Assembly: GCF_014905555.1 (NCBI RefSeq)
Contig: NZ_BNGS01000003.1
Location: 62,001-126,000 of the forward strand
Direction: 5' to 3'
DNA: 64,000 nucleotides
DNA from: Streptomyces sp. Y2F8-2
GTDB lineage: Bacteria > Actinomycetota > Actinomycetes > Streptomycetales > Streptomycetaceae
Shown piece by piece: positions 17,129-26,750 of the stretch. The position numbers were made by a program, and so were the translations under genes. Each line of letters opens with the position of its first letter. Position 1 is the stretch's first letter. A model generated the notes under the pieces. The model had not been told where the DNA came from. It ran no database searches and saw only the letters and a program-made list of their open reading frames with translations.

Positions 17129-19066
17129 ATGCCCATCTCGTACTCGTCCACGCCCGTGCCCGCCGCCCCCGTCGACCTCGACCACGACGGCCGCCCGGTG
17201 CTCGTGGAGCCGGAGATCCGGCGGCTGAACGGGGTGGTCCGGGAGGCCTACATGCCGCCGCTGGTGCCGCCGGTGACCCACGGCTCGCTCGCCGACCTGC
17301 CGTTCGAGAACGCGAGCGAGGCGCCCGGCCACCGGGTGCTCAGCCGCCGGGACGCGGACGGCGGCTGGACGGATGTGACGGCGGCCCAGTTCGCCGACCA
17401 GGTGCTGGCCCTGGCGAAGGGGCTGATCTCCGAGGGCCTGATGCCGGGCGACCGGATCGCGGTCATGGCGCGCACGACGTACGAGTGGACGCTGCTGGAC
17501 TTCGCGGCCTGGGCGGCCGGCCTGGTCACGGTCCCCGTCTACCCCACCTCGTCGGTGTTCCAGACCCGCTGGATCCTCCAGGACTCCGGCGCGGTGGCCC
17601 TGATCACGGAGACCGTCGGCCAGGCGGCGGCCATCGGCCCGGAACGCCACCGCCTGCCCGACCTGCGCCACGCCTGGGTGATCGAGAAGGGGCACGTGGA
17701 GCGGCTGGCCGAGCTGGGAGCGGCGGTCCCCGACCAGGAGGTGACCGTCCGCCGGGGCGTGCTCGGCCCGGACACCCTCGCCACCCTCGTCTACACCTCG
17801 GGCACGACCGGACGCCCCAAGGGGTGTGCGCTGACACACGGCAACTTCCTGGCGGAGGTGGACAACGCCACCCAGCTCCTCCACCCGGTCTTCCACGCCA
17901 GGACGAGCGAGGAGCCGTCGACGCTGCTGTTCCTGCCGCTGTCGCACGTCTTCGGCCGTATGGTCGCGGTCGCCTGCATCCGCGCACGGGTACGGCTCGG
18001 ACACGCGCCCAGCATGAAGGCGGAGGACCTCCTGGCCGACCTGGCGAGCTTCCGGCCGACGTTCCTGCTGGTCATCCCGTACATGCTGGAGAAGGTCTTC
18101 AACAACGCCCGCGCGGCGGCCGAGCGCGGCGGCCGGGGAGCGCTGTTCGACCGCGCGGCCTCGGTGGCCCGCCGCTACGGCGAGGCGCTGGAGGCCCGGC
18201 AGCACGGCACCGGCCCCGGCCCGAGCCGCGCCCTGAAGGCGGCCCGCGCCTTCTACGACCCGCTCGTCTACCGCCGCATCCGCGGCGCCCTGGGCGGCCG
18301 GCTCCGCCACGTGATCAGCGGCGGCTCCCCGCTGGGCATGCGCCTCGCCGCCTTCTACGCGGGCGCCGGCATCGAGATCTTCGAGGGCTACGGCCTGACG
18401 GAGTCGACCGGCGCGGCCACCGTCACGCCCCCGCTCAGGCCCCGGCTGGGCACCGTGGGCCGGCCGCTGCCCGGCACCCGGGTGCGGATCGCGGCGGACG
18501 GCGAGGTGCTGCTCTCCGGCGGGCAGATCTTCCGCGGCTACTGGGACCCGCACGCGGGCGGGGTGATCCCGGCGACCCCCGACGGCTGGTTCCCGACGGG
18601 CGACATCGGCCGCCTGGACGACGAGGGGTACCTCACGATCACGGGCCGGAAGAAGGAGATCCTGATCACCGCGGGCGGCAAGAACGTGGCGCCCGCCCCG
18701 CTGGAGAACTGGCTGCGCTCCCACCCCCTGATCTCGCACTGCCTCGTCATCGGCGACGGCCGCCCGTATGTCTCCGCCCTCATCACGCTCGATGTGGACG
18801 GCATCACCCACTGGCGCCGGATGAACGGCAAGCACCCCGTCCCGCCGGAGCTGCTGGTGGGGGACGAGGAGCTCGAGGCGGTCCTGCAGCGCGCGGTGGA
18901 CGAGGCCAACAAACTCGTCTCCCGCCCCGAGTCGATCCGCCGCTTCACGGTCCTGCCCGTGGACTTCACCGAGGAGGCCGGGCATCTGACGCCGTCGATG
19001 AAGCTGCGCCGTGAGGCGATCATGCGGGCCTTCGCCCGGGAGGTGGAGGAGCTGTACGCGCAGTAG
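17129..19066 (+). CDS. Long-chain fatty acid--CoA ligase (AMP-forming)
   Basis: A 645-residue ANL-superfamily enzyme. The ATP/AMP signature LVYTSGTTGRPKGCALTHGN lies near residues 222-241. It is followed by a central GYGLTESTGAATVT motif, the hinge motif WFPTGDIGRLDDEGYLTITGRKKEILITAGGKN (split around residue 500) and a C-terminal lysine region PSMKLRR. Size and insertions fit bacterial long-chain acyl-CoA synthetases (FadD15 type). ATG 17129 has CAGGAG upstream. Upstream, 17023-17036 holds TAACCGGCGGTAA, a degenerate relative of the 16567 palindrome. Confidence 0.92.
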   Translation: MPISYSSTPVPAAPVDLDHDGRPVLVEPEIRRLNGVVREAYMPPLVPPVTHGSLADLPFENASEAPGHRVLSRRDADGGWTDVTAAQFADQVLALAKGLISEGLMPGDRIAVMARTTYEWTLLDFAAWAAGLVTVPVYPTSSVFQTRWILQDSGAVALITETVGQAAAIGPERHRLPDLRHAWVIEKGHVERLAELGAAVPDQEVTVRRGVLGPDTLATLVYTSGTTGRPKGCALTHGNFLAEVDNATQLLHPVFHARTSEEPSTLLFLPLSHVFGRMVAVACIRARVRLGHAPSMKAEDLLADLASFRPTFLLVIPYMLEKVFNNARAAAERGGRGALFDRAASVARRYGEALEARQHGTGPGPSRALKAARAFYDPLVYRRIRGALGGRLRHVISGGSPLGMRLAAFYAGAGIEIFEGYGLTESTGAATVTPPLRPRLGTVGRPLPGTRVRIAADGEVLLSGGQIFRGYWDPHAGGVIPATPDGWFPTGDIGRLDDEGYLTITGRKKEILITAGGKNVAPAPLENWLRSHPLISHCLVIGDGRPYVSALITLDVDGITHWRRMNGKHPVPPELLVGDEELEAVLQRAVDEANKLVSRPESIRRFTVLPVDFTEEAGHLTPSMKLRREAIMRAFAREVEELYAQ

Positions 19067-19186
19067 GGCCCGTGCGTCACGCGCCCGCCGCCGAAGGCTT
19101 CACCCGATCGCGAACGAGCACTAGCCCACATGGCCGCAGGGGCGGCCGTGCTGGCGGCGGTCCGCAGCTCCCCGTGCTTCCATCGG

Positions 19187-19219
19187 GTCGAGGAGGCGTC
19201 GAGGAGGCGTCGAGGAGGC
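19187..19219 (+). repeat. Three tandem 11-bp units, each with a Shine-Dalgarno core
   Basis: GTCGAGGAGGC occurs three times head to tail at 19187-19197, 19198-19208 and 19209-19219. The last copy ends five bases before the start codon of the DUF1259 gene. Each copy carries the ribosome-binding core GAGGAGG; the last one is correctly spaced. Confidence 0.9.
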
Positions 19220-19223
19220 GGAC

Positions 19224-20234
19224 ATGATGGCTGAGGACCCACAGCAAGACACCCACGGCCGAGCGGTTGCGCCTCGGCGGCGCGTGCTGGCCGCGGCAGC
19301 CGCCCTTGCGCCGGCGCTGGCCGTCGCGCAGCAGGCCCCAGCCCGCGCCCTGTCCGCCCCGGCGGACCACAGGCACGGTGACGCGGTGGTCCGGCCGGTG
19401 CGCACCACCCTGTCCGACTGGACGGACGTGGCCAAGGCGCTGGGCCGGGGCGGTGACATGAAGCGCAACCTGATGTACCACACGGGCCTGCCGCGCCACG
19501 ACCTGTCGGTGATCTCGAAAGGCGTCCTGATCAAACCGGAGCTCGCGCTGGGCTCCCATGTGTCCTTCGTCCGCTACGCCGACGGCAGCACGATGACGAT
19601 GGGCGACCTGGTCGTCACCGAACAGGAACTGCAGCCGTTCCTCGACGTCCTGCACCAACAGGGTCTCGCGGTGACCGCGCTCCACAAGCACCTGCTCTCC
19701 CACACGCCCAACGTCTGGTGGGCGCACGTCCACGCCCACGGCCACGACCCGGTGGCCGTCGCCCGCGGTCTGCGTGCGGCGTTCGACCGCACCGGCACCC
19801 CGCGCCCGCAGCGTCCCGCCAAGTCGAGCCACACACTGGACACGGCGGCCATCGACGCCGCGCTGGGCGTCAAGGGCTCGTACGACGACGGGATCTACAA
19901 GAGCCTCTTCATCCGCCGAGAGACCATCGTCGAGGGCGGCATGGTGCTGCCTCCGGGTCTGGGGTCGACCACCGCGTTCAACTGGCAGCCGCTGGGCGCC
20001 GGGCGAGTGGCGATCAGCGGCGACCTGGCGATGGTCGCCGGGGAGGTCCAGGACGTCCTCGCGGCACTGAGACGTGCCCGGATGGAACTCGTCGAGCTGC
20101 ACAACCACGGCCTGAGGGACGAGCCCCGCCTGTTCTTCACCCACTTCTGGGCCGTCGGGAACGCCGTCACGCTGGCCCGGGGCCTGCGCGCCGCCGTGGA
20201 CGCCACCAACGTGGCACCGGCCTCGGTCGGCTGA
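19224..20234 (+). CDS. DUF1259 (LppY/LpqO-type) exported protein
   Basis: A 336-residue protein with an N-terminal export signal (RRRVLAAAAALAPALAVAQQ, about residues 18-37; twin-Arg-like) and two copies of the DUF1259 fold. Repeated features are SHVSFVRYADGSTMTMGDLVVTEQEL / GRVAISGDLAMVAGEVQDV and HKHLLSHTPNVWWAHVHAHG / HNHGLRDEPRLFFTHFWAVG. Mycobacterial LppY/LpqO belong to this family; function unknown. ATG codons at 19224 and 19227 are both usable. A tandem repeat supplies the ribosome site. The P450 gene follows 70 nt later on the same strand. Confidence 0.88.
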   Translation: MMAEDPQQDTHGRAVAPRRRVLAAAAALAPALAVAQQAPARALSAPADHRHGDAVVRPVRTTLSDWTDVAKALGRGGDMKRNLMYHTGLPRHDLSVISKGVLIKPELALGSHVSFVRYADGSTMTMGDLVVTEQELQPFLDVLHQQGLAVTALHKHLLSHTPNVWWAHVHAHGHDPVAVARGLRAAFDRTGTPRPQRPAKSSHTLDTAAIDAALGVKGSYDDGIYKSLFIRRETIVEGGMVLPPGLGSTTAFNWQPLGAGRVAISGDLAMVAGEVQDVLAALRRARMELVELHNHGLRDEPRLFFTHFWAVGNAVTLARGLRAAVDATNVAPASVG

Positions 20235-20304
20235 AGAGAGGTCGTCCCGCCGCCCCGGTGCGGCCAGGAACCAACAGAGCACGTGGACGAGGGAGAACCC
20301 CGCG

Positions 20305-21510
20305 ATGACCCAGAGCACCGAACCCACGATGTGCCCGTTCGACTTCAGCGAGGGTCTGGAGTTCGATCCCGCGCTCGCGGAGCTGATGGCCCGCGATTCC
20401 ATCACCCGTATCCGGCTGCCTTACGGCGACGGCGCCGCCTGGCTCATCACCGACTTCGAGGGCGTACGGCAGGTGACCACCGACCAGCGGTTCAGCCGGG
20501 CGGCGATCATGGGGCACGACTATCCGCGGCTGACTCCGGAGCCCATCGTCTCCCCGGAGTCCATCAACGTGATGGACCCGCCCCACAGCAGCCGCCTGCG
20601 CCGTCTGGCGTCCCAGGGCTTCGCCCGGGGGCACGTGGAGCGGATGCGGCAGCAGATCGTCCGGCTGGCCGACACCCTCCTGGAGGAGATGGCCGAGCAG
20701 GGGCCGCCCGCGGACCTCGTCCAGCACCTGTCCAACCAGCTCCCGCAGCAGACCATCTACGACGTCCTCGGCATTCCCCGCGAGGACTGGGCGCGGATGC
20801 AGGAGTACGCGCACCAGTTGCTCGAGACCGGGCCGGACAGCCGCGAGACCGCCGCGAACGCCAAGGCCGGGCTGCGCTCCTACTTCCTGGAGCAGGTCGA
20901 ACAGCGGCGGCGCGCCCCCGGGAACGACCTGATCAGCGCGCTGGCCGCGGCCAAGGACGGCGACGACGCCCTCGACGACGAGGAACTGGCGGTCATGGCG
21001 CTGACGCTGGTGCTCAGCGGGCAGGACACCGCCACCTGCCAGATCAGCGACATCTGCTACCTGCTGCTGACCCGCCCCGAGCTGATGGAGCACCTGAGGA
21101 GCCGGCCGGAGTCCCTGACCGACGTCATCAACGAGCTGCTCCGCTACATCCCGTTCCGCAAGGGGGTCGGCATCCCCCGGGTGGCGCTGGAGGACGTCGA
21201 GATGGACGGCGTACGGATCCGCAAGGGCGACTTCGTCCATGTGTCGTACCTGACGGCGAACCGCGACCCGAAGCGCTACCCGGACCCGGACGTCATCGAC
21301 CCGGAGCGGCCGCCCATGCCCCACATGACGTTCGGCTGGGGCGGCCACCGCTGCATCGCCGTACCGCTGGCGATGGCGGAGCTGGAGGTGGCCGTCGGGC
21401 GCCTGGTGGAGCGGTTCCCGACGCTGCGCCTCGCCGTGCCGGCGGAGGAGATCCGCTGGGACACGCAGACGATCCGACGCTTCCCGCTGGAGCTGCCGGT
21501 GACCTGGTGA
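20305..21510 (+). CDS. Cytochrome P450
   Basis: A 401-residue soluble bacterial P450. Landmarks are the I-helix oxygen-activation motif SGQDTA (near residue 237), the ExxR pair in NELLR (near 275) and the heme loop FGWGGHRCIA with the thiolate Cys at residue 350. The N-terminal MTQSTEPTMCPFDFSEGLEFDP resembles CYP105/107-type Streptomyces enzymes. The second Thr of the I-helix motif is Ala. GAGGGAG lies upstream of ATG 20305. No ferredoxin gene is nearby. Substrate unknown. Confidence 0.94.
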   Translation: MTQSTEPTMCPFDFSEGLEFDPALAELMARDSITRIRLPYGDGAAWLITDFEGVRQVTTDQRFSRAAIMGHDYPRLTPEPIVSPESINVMDPPHSSRLRRLASQGFARGHVERMRQQIVRLADTLLEEMAEQGPPADLVQHLSNQLPQQTIYDVLGIPREDWARMQEYAHQLLETGPDSRETAANAKAGLRSYFLEQVEQRRRAPGNDLISALAAAKDGDDALDDEELAVMALTLVLSGQDTATCQISDICYLLLTRPELMEHLRSRPESLTDVINELLRYIPFRKGVGIPRVALEDVEMDGVRIRKGDFVHVSYLTANRDPKRYPDPDVIDPERPPMPHMTFGWGGHRCIAVPLAMAELEVAVGRLVERFPTLRLAVPAEEIRWDTQTIRRFPLELPVTW

Positions 21511-21525
21511 GGCGCGGCCGGGCGG

Positions 21526-21840
21526 TCAGGCCACCCCGGCCGCCCGCAGCAGGGCCGTCGTGGCCGCCGCGCCCAGCACCACGACCACGAACGGCGCCCG
21601 CCGCCACGCCAGGCCCACGGCCACCAGGACCCCGGCCGGGCGCGCCCACCCGGCGAAGCCGCCCGACTCGGTGAGCGCGCCGGTCGCCAGCAGGGCGACC
21701 AGCAGCACCACAGCGCCCGCCGACAGCAGGCGCTGGACCCGGTCGGGGAGTTCGACACGGCCGTGCAGCAGCGGGCCCGCCAGCCGGAAGGCGTACGTCC
21801 CCACGGCCAGCGCCACGATCGCGGCGAACGTCGCCCTCAT
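21526..21840 (-). CDS. azlD: AzlD-family subunit of a branched-chain amino acid exporter
   Basis: A 104-residue membrane protein with three to four helices and the family start MRATFAAIVALAVGTYAFRLAGPLL. AzlD is the small partner of AzlC in branched-chain amino acid efflux. Its ATG overlaps the azlC stop (bases 21837-21840), showing coupled translation. The P450 gene converges on it with only 15 nt between stops. Confidence 0.88.
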   Translation of the reverse strand: MRATFAAIVALAVGTYAFRLAGPLLHGRVELPDRVQRLLSAGAVVLLVALLATGALTESGGFAGWARPAGVLVAVGLAWRRAPFVVVVLGAAATTALLRAAGVA

Positions 21841-22553
21841 GCCTGCCTCCCCGAGCCCTGTCGGCCCAGCGCGAGCAGCCCTGCCAGTGCCAGCAGCACC
21901 GGCAGCCCCGCCGGCACCAACGGCGTCACCGCGAGGGCCACCGCGCCGCCGGCCAGCGCCGCCCGCCGTACGCCTGCGTCGTCCCGTACGGAGGGGAGGA
22001 CCAGCGCCGCCAGCACGGCGGGGAAGGCGGCGTCCAGCCCGAAGGTGTCGGTGTCGCCGAGTGCTCCCCCGGCGAGGGCCCCGCCGAGCACGCTCACGTT
22101 CCACACCGTGTACATCCCGATCCCGGAGATCCAGAACGCCGCGCGGCGCCGGGCCGGGTCCCGCTGGGCCAGGGCGAAGGCCGCCGTCTCGTCGGTCACC
22201 AGGTGAGCGCCCAGGAACCGGGCCGTGCGCCCCCGGCCGCCCAGCACGTCCGCCACCGCGAGGCTGAACGCCGCCGTACGCGTGTTCAGCAGCAGACCCG
22301 TCGCCGCCGCGGCCACGGGCCCGCCCCCGGCGAGCAGGATCCCCACCGCGCTGAACTGAGCCGAGCCCGCGTACACCACCAGCGACATCACCACCGGCAC
22401 CCACACCGGCAGCCCGCCCGCGACCGCGATCGCCCCGAACGACACGCCGACCACTCCACTGGCGAGGCAGACCAGGGAGATGTCCCGGAGCAGGGCACGG
22501 TCCACGGCCGTCGGTAAGGGGAGGACATCGGGGGTTCGGAACAGCGAACGCAT
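21837..22553 (-). CDS. azlC: AzlC-family branched-chain amino acid exporter
   Basis: A 238-residue membrane protein with the AzlC signature near the N-terminus (GVSFGAIAVAGGLPVWVPVVMSLVVYAGSAQF) and LLNTRTAAFSLAVAD. The ATG at 22553 was chosen over an upstream TTG because AGGAAAC sits just ahead of it. It forms an operon with azlD. The divergently transcribed XRE-cupin gene starts 70 bp away and probably regulates it. Confidence 0.9.
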   Translation of the reverse strand: MRSLFRTPDVLPLPTAVDRALLRDISLVCLASGVVGVSFGAIAVAGGLPVWVPVVMSLVVYAGSAQFSAVGILLAGGGPVAAAATGLLLNTRTAAFSLAVADVLGGRGRTARFLGAHLVTDETAAFALAQRDPARRRAAFWISGIGMYTVWNVSVLGGALAGGALGDTDTFGLDAAFPAVLAALVLPSVRDDAGVRRAALAGGAVALAVTPLVPAGLPVLLALAGLLALGRQGSGRQA

Positions 22554-22581
22554 GTTTCCTACAATGGACAACAGCCTCTCT

Positions 22582-22601
22582 GTTCGTCAAGCTGAACGAA
22601 C
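22582..22601. promoter_or_regulatory. Inverted repeat between azlC and its XRE-cupin regulator
   Basis: GTTCGT (22582-22587) and ACGAAC (22596-22601) form a six-base inverted repeat with an eight-base spacer. It lies in the 70-bp divergent promoter and is a plausible operator for the regulator. No experimental link is known to me. Confidence 0.45.
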
Positions 22602-22623
22602 GTACCGACGGAGCGAACGCCCG

Positions 22624-23199
22624 ATGACCGACGACACCGCCGTCCCACCGCCCCGGCTCCCGCTGGACTGGATCGCCGCCGCCCTGCGCCGGGAGCGCAC
22701 CCGGGCCGGGCTCTCCCTCTCCGAGCTGGCCAAGCGGGCCGGTATCGCCAAGTCCACGCTGTCCCAGCTGGAGGCGGCGGGCGGCAATCCCAGCGTGGAG
22801 ACCCTGTGGGCGCTCGGTGTCGCCCTCGGCGTGCCCTTCAGCGCGCTGGTCGAACCGCCCGCCCCGGCCGTTCAGGTGATTCGTGCGGGTCAGGGGCCGA
22901 GCGTGCACTCCGAGCAGGCCGGCTATGCGGCGACCCTGCTGTCCGCGAGCCCGCCCGGCGCGCGCCGGGACCTCTACCACATCCGGCTGGAACCGGGGGC
23001 CGCGCGCGTGTCAGAACCCCATATTCCGGGCAGTGTGGAGCACTTGGTCGTGAGTGAGGGGCGGGTTCTCGCCGGGCCGCGCGGCGAGGAGGTGGAGTTG
23101 GGCCCCGGGGACTACATGGCGTTCCGCGGTGACGTCGCCCATGTGTACGAGGCACTGGCACCCGGGAGCGCCTTCGTGCTCGTCATGCAGCACGTGTGA
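22624..23199 (+). CDS. XRE-family regulator with C-terminal cupin domain
   Basis: A 191-residue protein with an N-terminal helix-turn-helix (LRRERTRAGLSLSELAKRAGIAKSTLSQLEAAGGNPSVETLWALG split over residues about 21-65) and a C-terminal cupin domain (EPHIPGSVEHLVVSEG, ELGPGDYMAFRGDVAHVYEAL). Such proteins often control adjacent transport genes in response to a small molecule; here the divergent azlCD operon is the evident target. ATG 22624 follows GGAG. Confidence 0.9.
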   Translation: MTDDTAVPPPRLPLDWIAAALRRERTRAGLSLSELAKRAGIAKSTLSQLEAAGGNPSVETLWALGVALGVPFSALVEPPAPAVQVIRAGQGPSVHSEQAGYAATLLSASPPGARRDLYHIRLEPGAARVSEPHIPGSVEHLVVSEGRVLAGPRGEEVELGPGDYMAFRGDVAHVYEALAPGSAFVLVMQHV

Positions 23200-23269
23200 G
23201 CGTGCCTCAGCCCTCGTGGGGAAGGCCGGCGCATCCTTGAAGAATTCGCGAAGAATTCACCGAAAGGCA

Positions 23270-23300
23270 GGAGCCCCGCCGCCGAATGGCGCGGGGCTCC
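23270..23300. terminator. Bidirectional hairpin between the XRE-cupin and cold-shock genes
   Basis: GGAGCCCCGC (23270-23279) pairs with GCGGGGCTCC (23291-23300) around an 11-base loop. It lies between convergent stop codons at 23199 and 23342. On the minus strand it is followed by TGCCTTTC, giving a short T-rich tail for the cold-shock transcript. Confidence 0.78.
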
Positions 23301-23341
23301 TTGGGTACTGCTCTCAGTTCTGGATCAGGGACTCAGCGATC

Positions 23342-23545
23342 TCAGATCGCGGTGACGTTCTCCGCCTGCGGGCCCTTCGGCCCCTGCGTCACGTCGAAGG
23401 AGACCTGCTGGTTCTCCTCGAGGGAACGGAAGCCGTTCGCGTTGATCGCGGAGTAGTGGACGAAGACGTCCGGGCCGCCGCCTTCCTGGGCGATGAAGCC
23501 AAAGCCCTTCTCGGCGTTGAACCACTTCACGGTTCCGGTAGCCAT
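23342..23545 (-). CDS. CspA-type cold-shock protein
   Basis: A 67-residue single cold-shock domain with both RNA-binding motifs visible: KGFGFIA (RNP1) and VFVHYSAI (RNP2). It is expected to act as an RNA chaperone. The ATG at 23543-23545 is preceded by AAGGAGG. The upstream 286 bp contains an AT-richer leader with a hairpin at 23639-23667, typical of cold-shock mRNAs with long 5' leaders. Confidence 0.96.
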   Translation of the reverse strand: MATGTVKWFNAEKGFGFIAQEGGGPDVFVHYSAINANGFRSLEENQQVSFDVTQGPKGPQAENVTAI

Positions 23546-23638
23546 AAGCCCTCCTTGGGCCCAAAGGGTTGCCCTGCTCCAGAACTGCAAGTGTGAAAAC
23601 GGAACCGCCGCACAACTGCATATGTCTGAAAACGACGA

Positions 23639-23667
23639 GAGCCCGCGGTCACATGCTCCGCAGGCTC
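23639..23667 (-). promoter_or_regulatory. Hairpin with T-tract in the presumed cold-shock leader
   Basis: On the minus strand GAGCCTGCGG (23667-23658) pairs with CCGCGGGCTC (23648-23639; one G-T pair) around a nine-base loop. It is followed by TCGTCGTTTT, a terminator-like tail. It lies 94 nt upstream of the cold-shock start codon with no gene ahead of it on that strand, so a leader attenuator is a possibility. Confidence 0.5.
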
Positions 23668-23822
23668 TGTACTGCAAGGAAACCAAACTGCAACTTGCTG
23701 TGAGCGTAGCACGCGGGCAACCAAAAGCAATAGAGGTCAAGATCACGTCACCCGGACGTTTGAATGATCCCGGAACCCTTGACAGCGGGGGCGAAGGCGG
23801 GGCCGCGCAGCGCGAGGGCTAG

Positions 23823-24680
<858 letters not shown>

Positions 24681-24713
24681 GGGAGTTGTCCGCTCCGTCC
24701 CTACGCTGTCCGG

Positions 24714-25439
24714 GTGGATCTGGACCTCTGGGCGGCCGTCGGTGCCGCGGTGTGGGGTGCGGCGGCCGGCGCGCTGGTGCCGCGTGCCGCGTACCGGCTG
24801 TCCGTCGAGCCCGGGCAGCCGTGGCGGGACCGGTGCCCGGACGGGCATCCGATCGGCGGATGGGTCGGACGGGGGCGGTGTGCGGACGGGCGGGCGTACG
24901 GCCCCGGGACCGTGCTCGTGGGCGCGGTCACCGCACTGGTGTGCGCGGTGCTCGCACTCGCCACCGGCACGCGCCCGGAGCTGGCCGTGTGGCTGCTGCT
25001 CGCCCCCGTCGGCGTCCTGCTGACCCTCGTGGACTTCCGGGTGCAGCGCCTGCCGGACGTCCTGACCCTGCCGTTGGCCGGCGCCGCCCCCGCCCTGCTG
25101 GGGCTGGCCGCGCTGGCGCCCGAGCACGCGGGGCGGTGGCGCACCGCACTGCTCGGTGCGCTCGTGCTGGGCGGCGCCTACTTCCTGCTGTTCCTCCTCA
25201 ACCCGCACGGCCTCGGCTTCGGGGACGTCAAGCTGGCGCCCGGGCTCGGGGCGGTGCTCGGCTGGTACGGCTGGGGGACCGTGGTGCTCGGGACCTTCGC
25301 CGGGTTCCTGTTCGGGGGGCTGTACGGGCTCGGGCTCGTCCTCGTCCGGCGCGCCGGACGGCGTACGGCGATCCCGTTCGGGCCGTTCCTCATCGCGGGC
25401 ACGTTCGTCGGGCTGCTCATCGGCGCGTACGCGGCCTGA
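24714..25439 (+). CDS. A24-family prepilin-type peptidase
   Basis: A 241-residue membrane protein with the two catalytic aspartate motifs of type IV prepilin peptidases: VDFRVQRLPD near residue 105 and GFGDVKL near 167. About six helices surround them. It lacks the CxxC zinc-type methyltransferase N-terminus of full-size PilD, so it should be a stand-alone peptidase. It would process pilin-like or Flp-type signal peptides, but no pilus genes are in the window. It starts at a GTG 33 bp after mqnA. Confidence 0.88.
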   Translation: MDLDLWAAVGAAVWGAAAGALVPRAAYRLSVEPGQPWRDRCPDGHPIGGWVGRGRCADGRAYGPGTVLVGAVTALVCAVLALATGTRPELAVWLLLAPVGVLLTLVDFRVQRLPDVLTLPLAGAAPALLGLAALAPEHAGRWRTALLGALVLGGAYFLLFLLNPHGLGFGDVKLAPGLGAVLGWYGWGTVVLGTFAGFLFGGLYGLGLVLVRRAGRRTAIPFGPFLIAGTFVGLLIGAYAA

Positions 25440-25528
25440 CGTCGGGCCCGTAAAAGCGCTGGCGTAGGCTGGTTCGGTCCGTTCACGACCCTTACGTGTC
25501 CGTCCATCCCCCGCCGAAAGGGAGCCCG

Positions 25529-26743
25529 GTGACCGAGAAGGCCGACCTCACGTCCATTGATGTCACAGCCGTGCTCGACCGTGCCGCCGACGGTGGGCGG
25601 ATCACCCCCGAGGAAGCGCTCGTCCTGTACCGCGAGGCGCCGCTGCACGCGCTGGGCGCCGCGGCCGACGCCGTGCGCCGCCGCAAGTACGCCGGGATCG
25701 AGCACATCGCGACGTACATCATCGAGCGCAACATCAACTACACGAACGTGTGTGTGACGGCGTGCAAGTTCTGCGCCTTCTACGCGGCCCCCAAGGACAC
25801 GGAGAAGGGCTGGACGCGCGACCTCGACGACATCCTGCGCCGCTGCGCCGAGACCGTCGAACTCGGCGGCACCCAGATCATGTTCCAGGGCGGCCACCAC
25901 CCGGACTACGGTGTCGAGTACTACGAGAAGCACTTCCGCGCCATCAAGGAGGCGTTCCCCCAGCTGGTCATCCACAGCCTGGGGGCGTCCGAGGTGGAGC
26001 ACATGGCCCGTATCTCGGGCGTGTCCGTGGAGGAGGCCATCTCCCGCATCCACGCCGCCGGGCTCGACTCCTTCGCCGGCGCCGGTGCCGAACTGCTGCC
26101 CGAGCGGCCGCGCAAGGCGATCGCGCCGCTGAAGGAGAGCGGCGAGCGCTGGCTGGAGATCATGGAGACCGCGCACCGGCTGGGCGTGGAGTCCACCTCG
26201 ACCATGCTGATGGGCACCGGCGAGACCAACGCCGAGCGCATCGAGCACCTGCGGATGATCCGCGACGTGCAGGACCGCACGGGCGGGTTCCGGGCGTTCA
26301 TCCCGTACACCTACCAGCCCGAGAACAACCACCTGAAGGGCCGCACCCAGGCGACCATCTTCGAGTACCTGCGGATGATCGCGGTCGCCCGCCTCTTCCT
26401 CGACAACGTCCGGCACATCCAGGGTTCCTGGCTGACCACCGGCAAGGACGTCGGTCAACTGACCCTGCACTACGGCGCCGACGACCTCGGCTCGATCATG
26501 CTCGAGGAGAACGTCGTCTCGTCGGCCGGCGCCAAGCACCGCTCCAACCGCATGGAGATCATCGACCTGATCCGGAAGGCGGGGCGCGTCCCGGCCCAGC
26601 GGTCGACGACGTACGAGCACCTCGTGGTCCACGACGACCCGGCCGACGACCCGGTCGACGACCGCGTGATGTCCCACATCTCCTCCACGGCCATCGAGGG
26701 CGGCACGGCCCATCCGGAGTTGAAGCTCCTGACGTCCAACTAG
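25529..26743 (+). CDS. mqnC: Cyclic dehypoxanthinyl futalosine synthase MqnC (radical SAM)
   Basis: A 404-residue radical SAM enzyme that cyclises dehypoxanthine futalosine. The cluster motif reads CVTACKFC at about residues 74-81 after the conserved NINYTNVC. Other landmarks are FQGGHHPDYGVEYYEKHF, AGLDSFAGAGAELL, GTGETNAERIEHLRMIRD and PYTYQPENNHLKGRTQAT. The GTG at 25529 has AAAGGGAG immediately upstream; an in-frame upstream start at 25496 lacks one. The imidazolonepropionase-like gene follows seven bases after the stop. Confidence 0.95.
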   Translation: MTEKADLTSIDVTAVLDRAADGGRITPEEALVLYREAPLHALGAAADAVRRRKYAGIEHIATYIIERNINYTNVCVTACKFCAFYAAPKDTEKGWTRDLDDILRRCAETVELGGTQIMFQGGHHPDYGVEYYEKHFRAIKEAFPQLVIHSLGASEVEHMARISGVSVEEAISRIHAAGLDSFAGAGAELLPERPRKAIAPLKESGERWLEIMETAHRLGVESTSTMLMGTGETNAERIEHLRMIRDVQDRTGGFRAFIPYTYQPENNHLKGRTQATIFEYLRMIAVARLFLDNVRHIQGSWLTTGKDVGQLTLHYGADDLGSIMLEENVVSSAGAKHRSNRMEIIDLIRKAGRVPAQRSTTYEHLVVHDDPADDPVDDRVMSHISSTAIEGGTAHPELKLLTSN

Positions 26744-26750
26744 GCTCACG

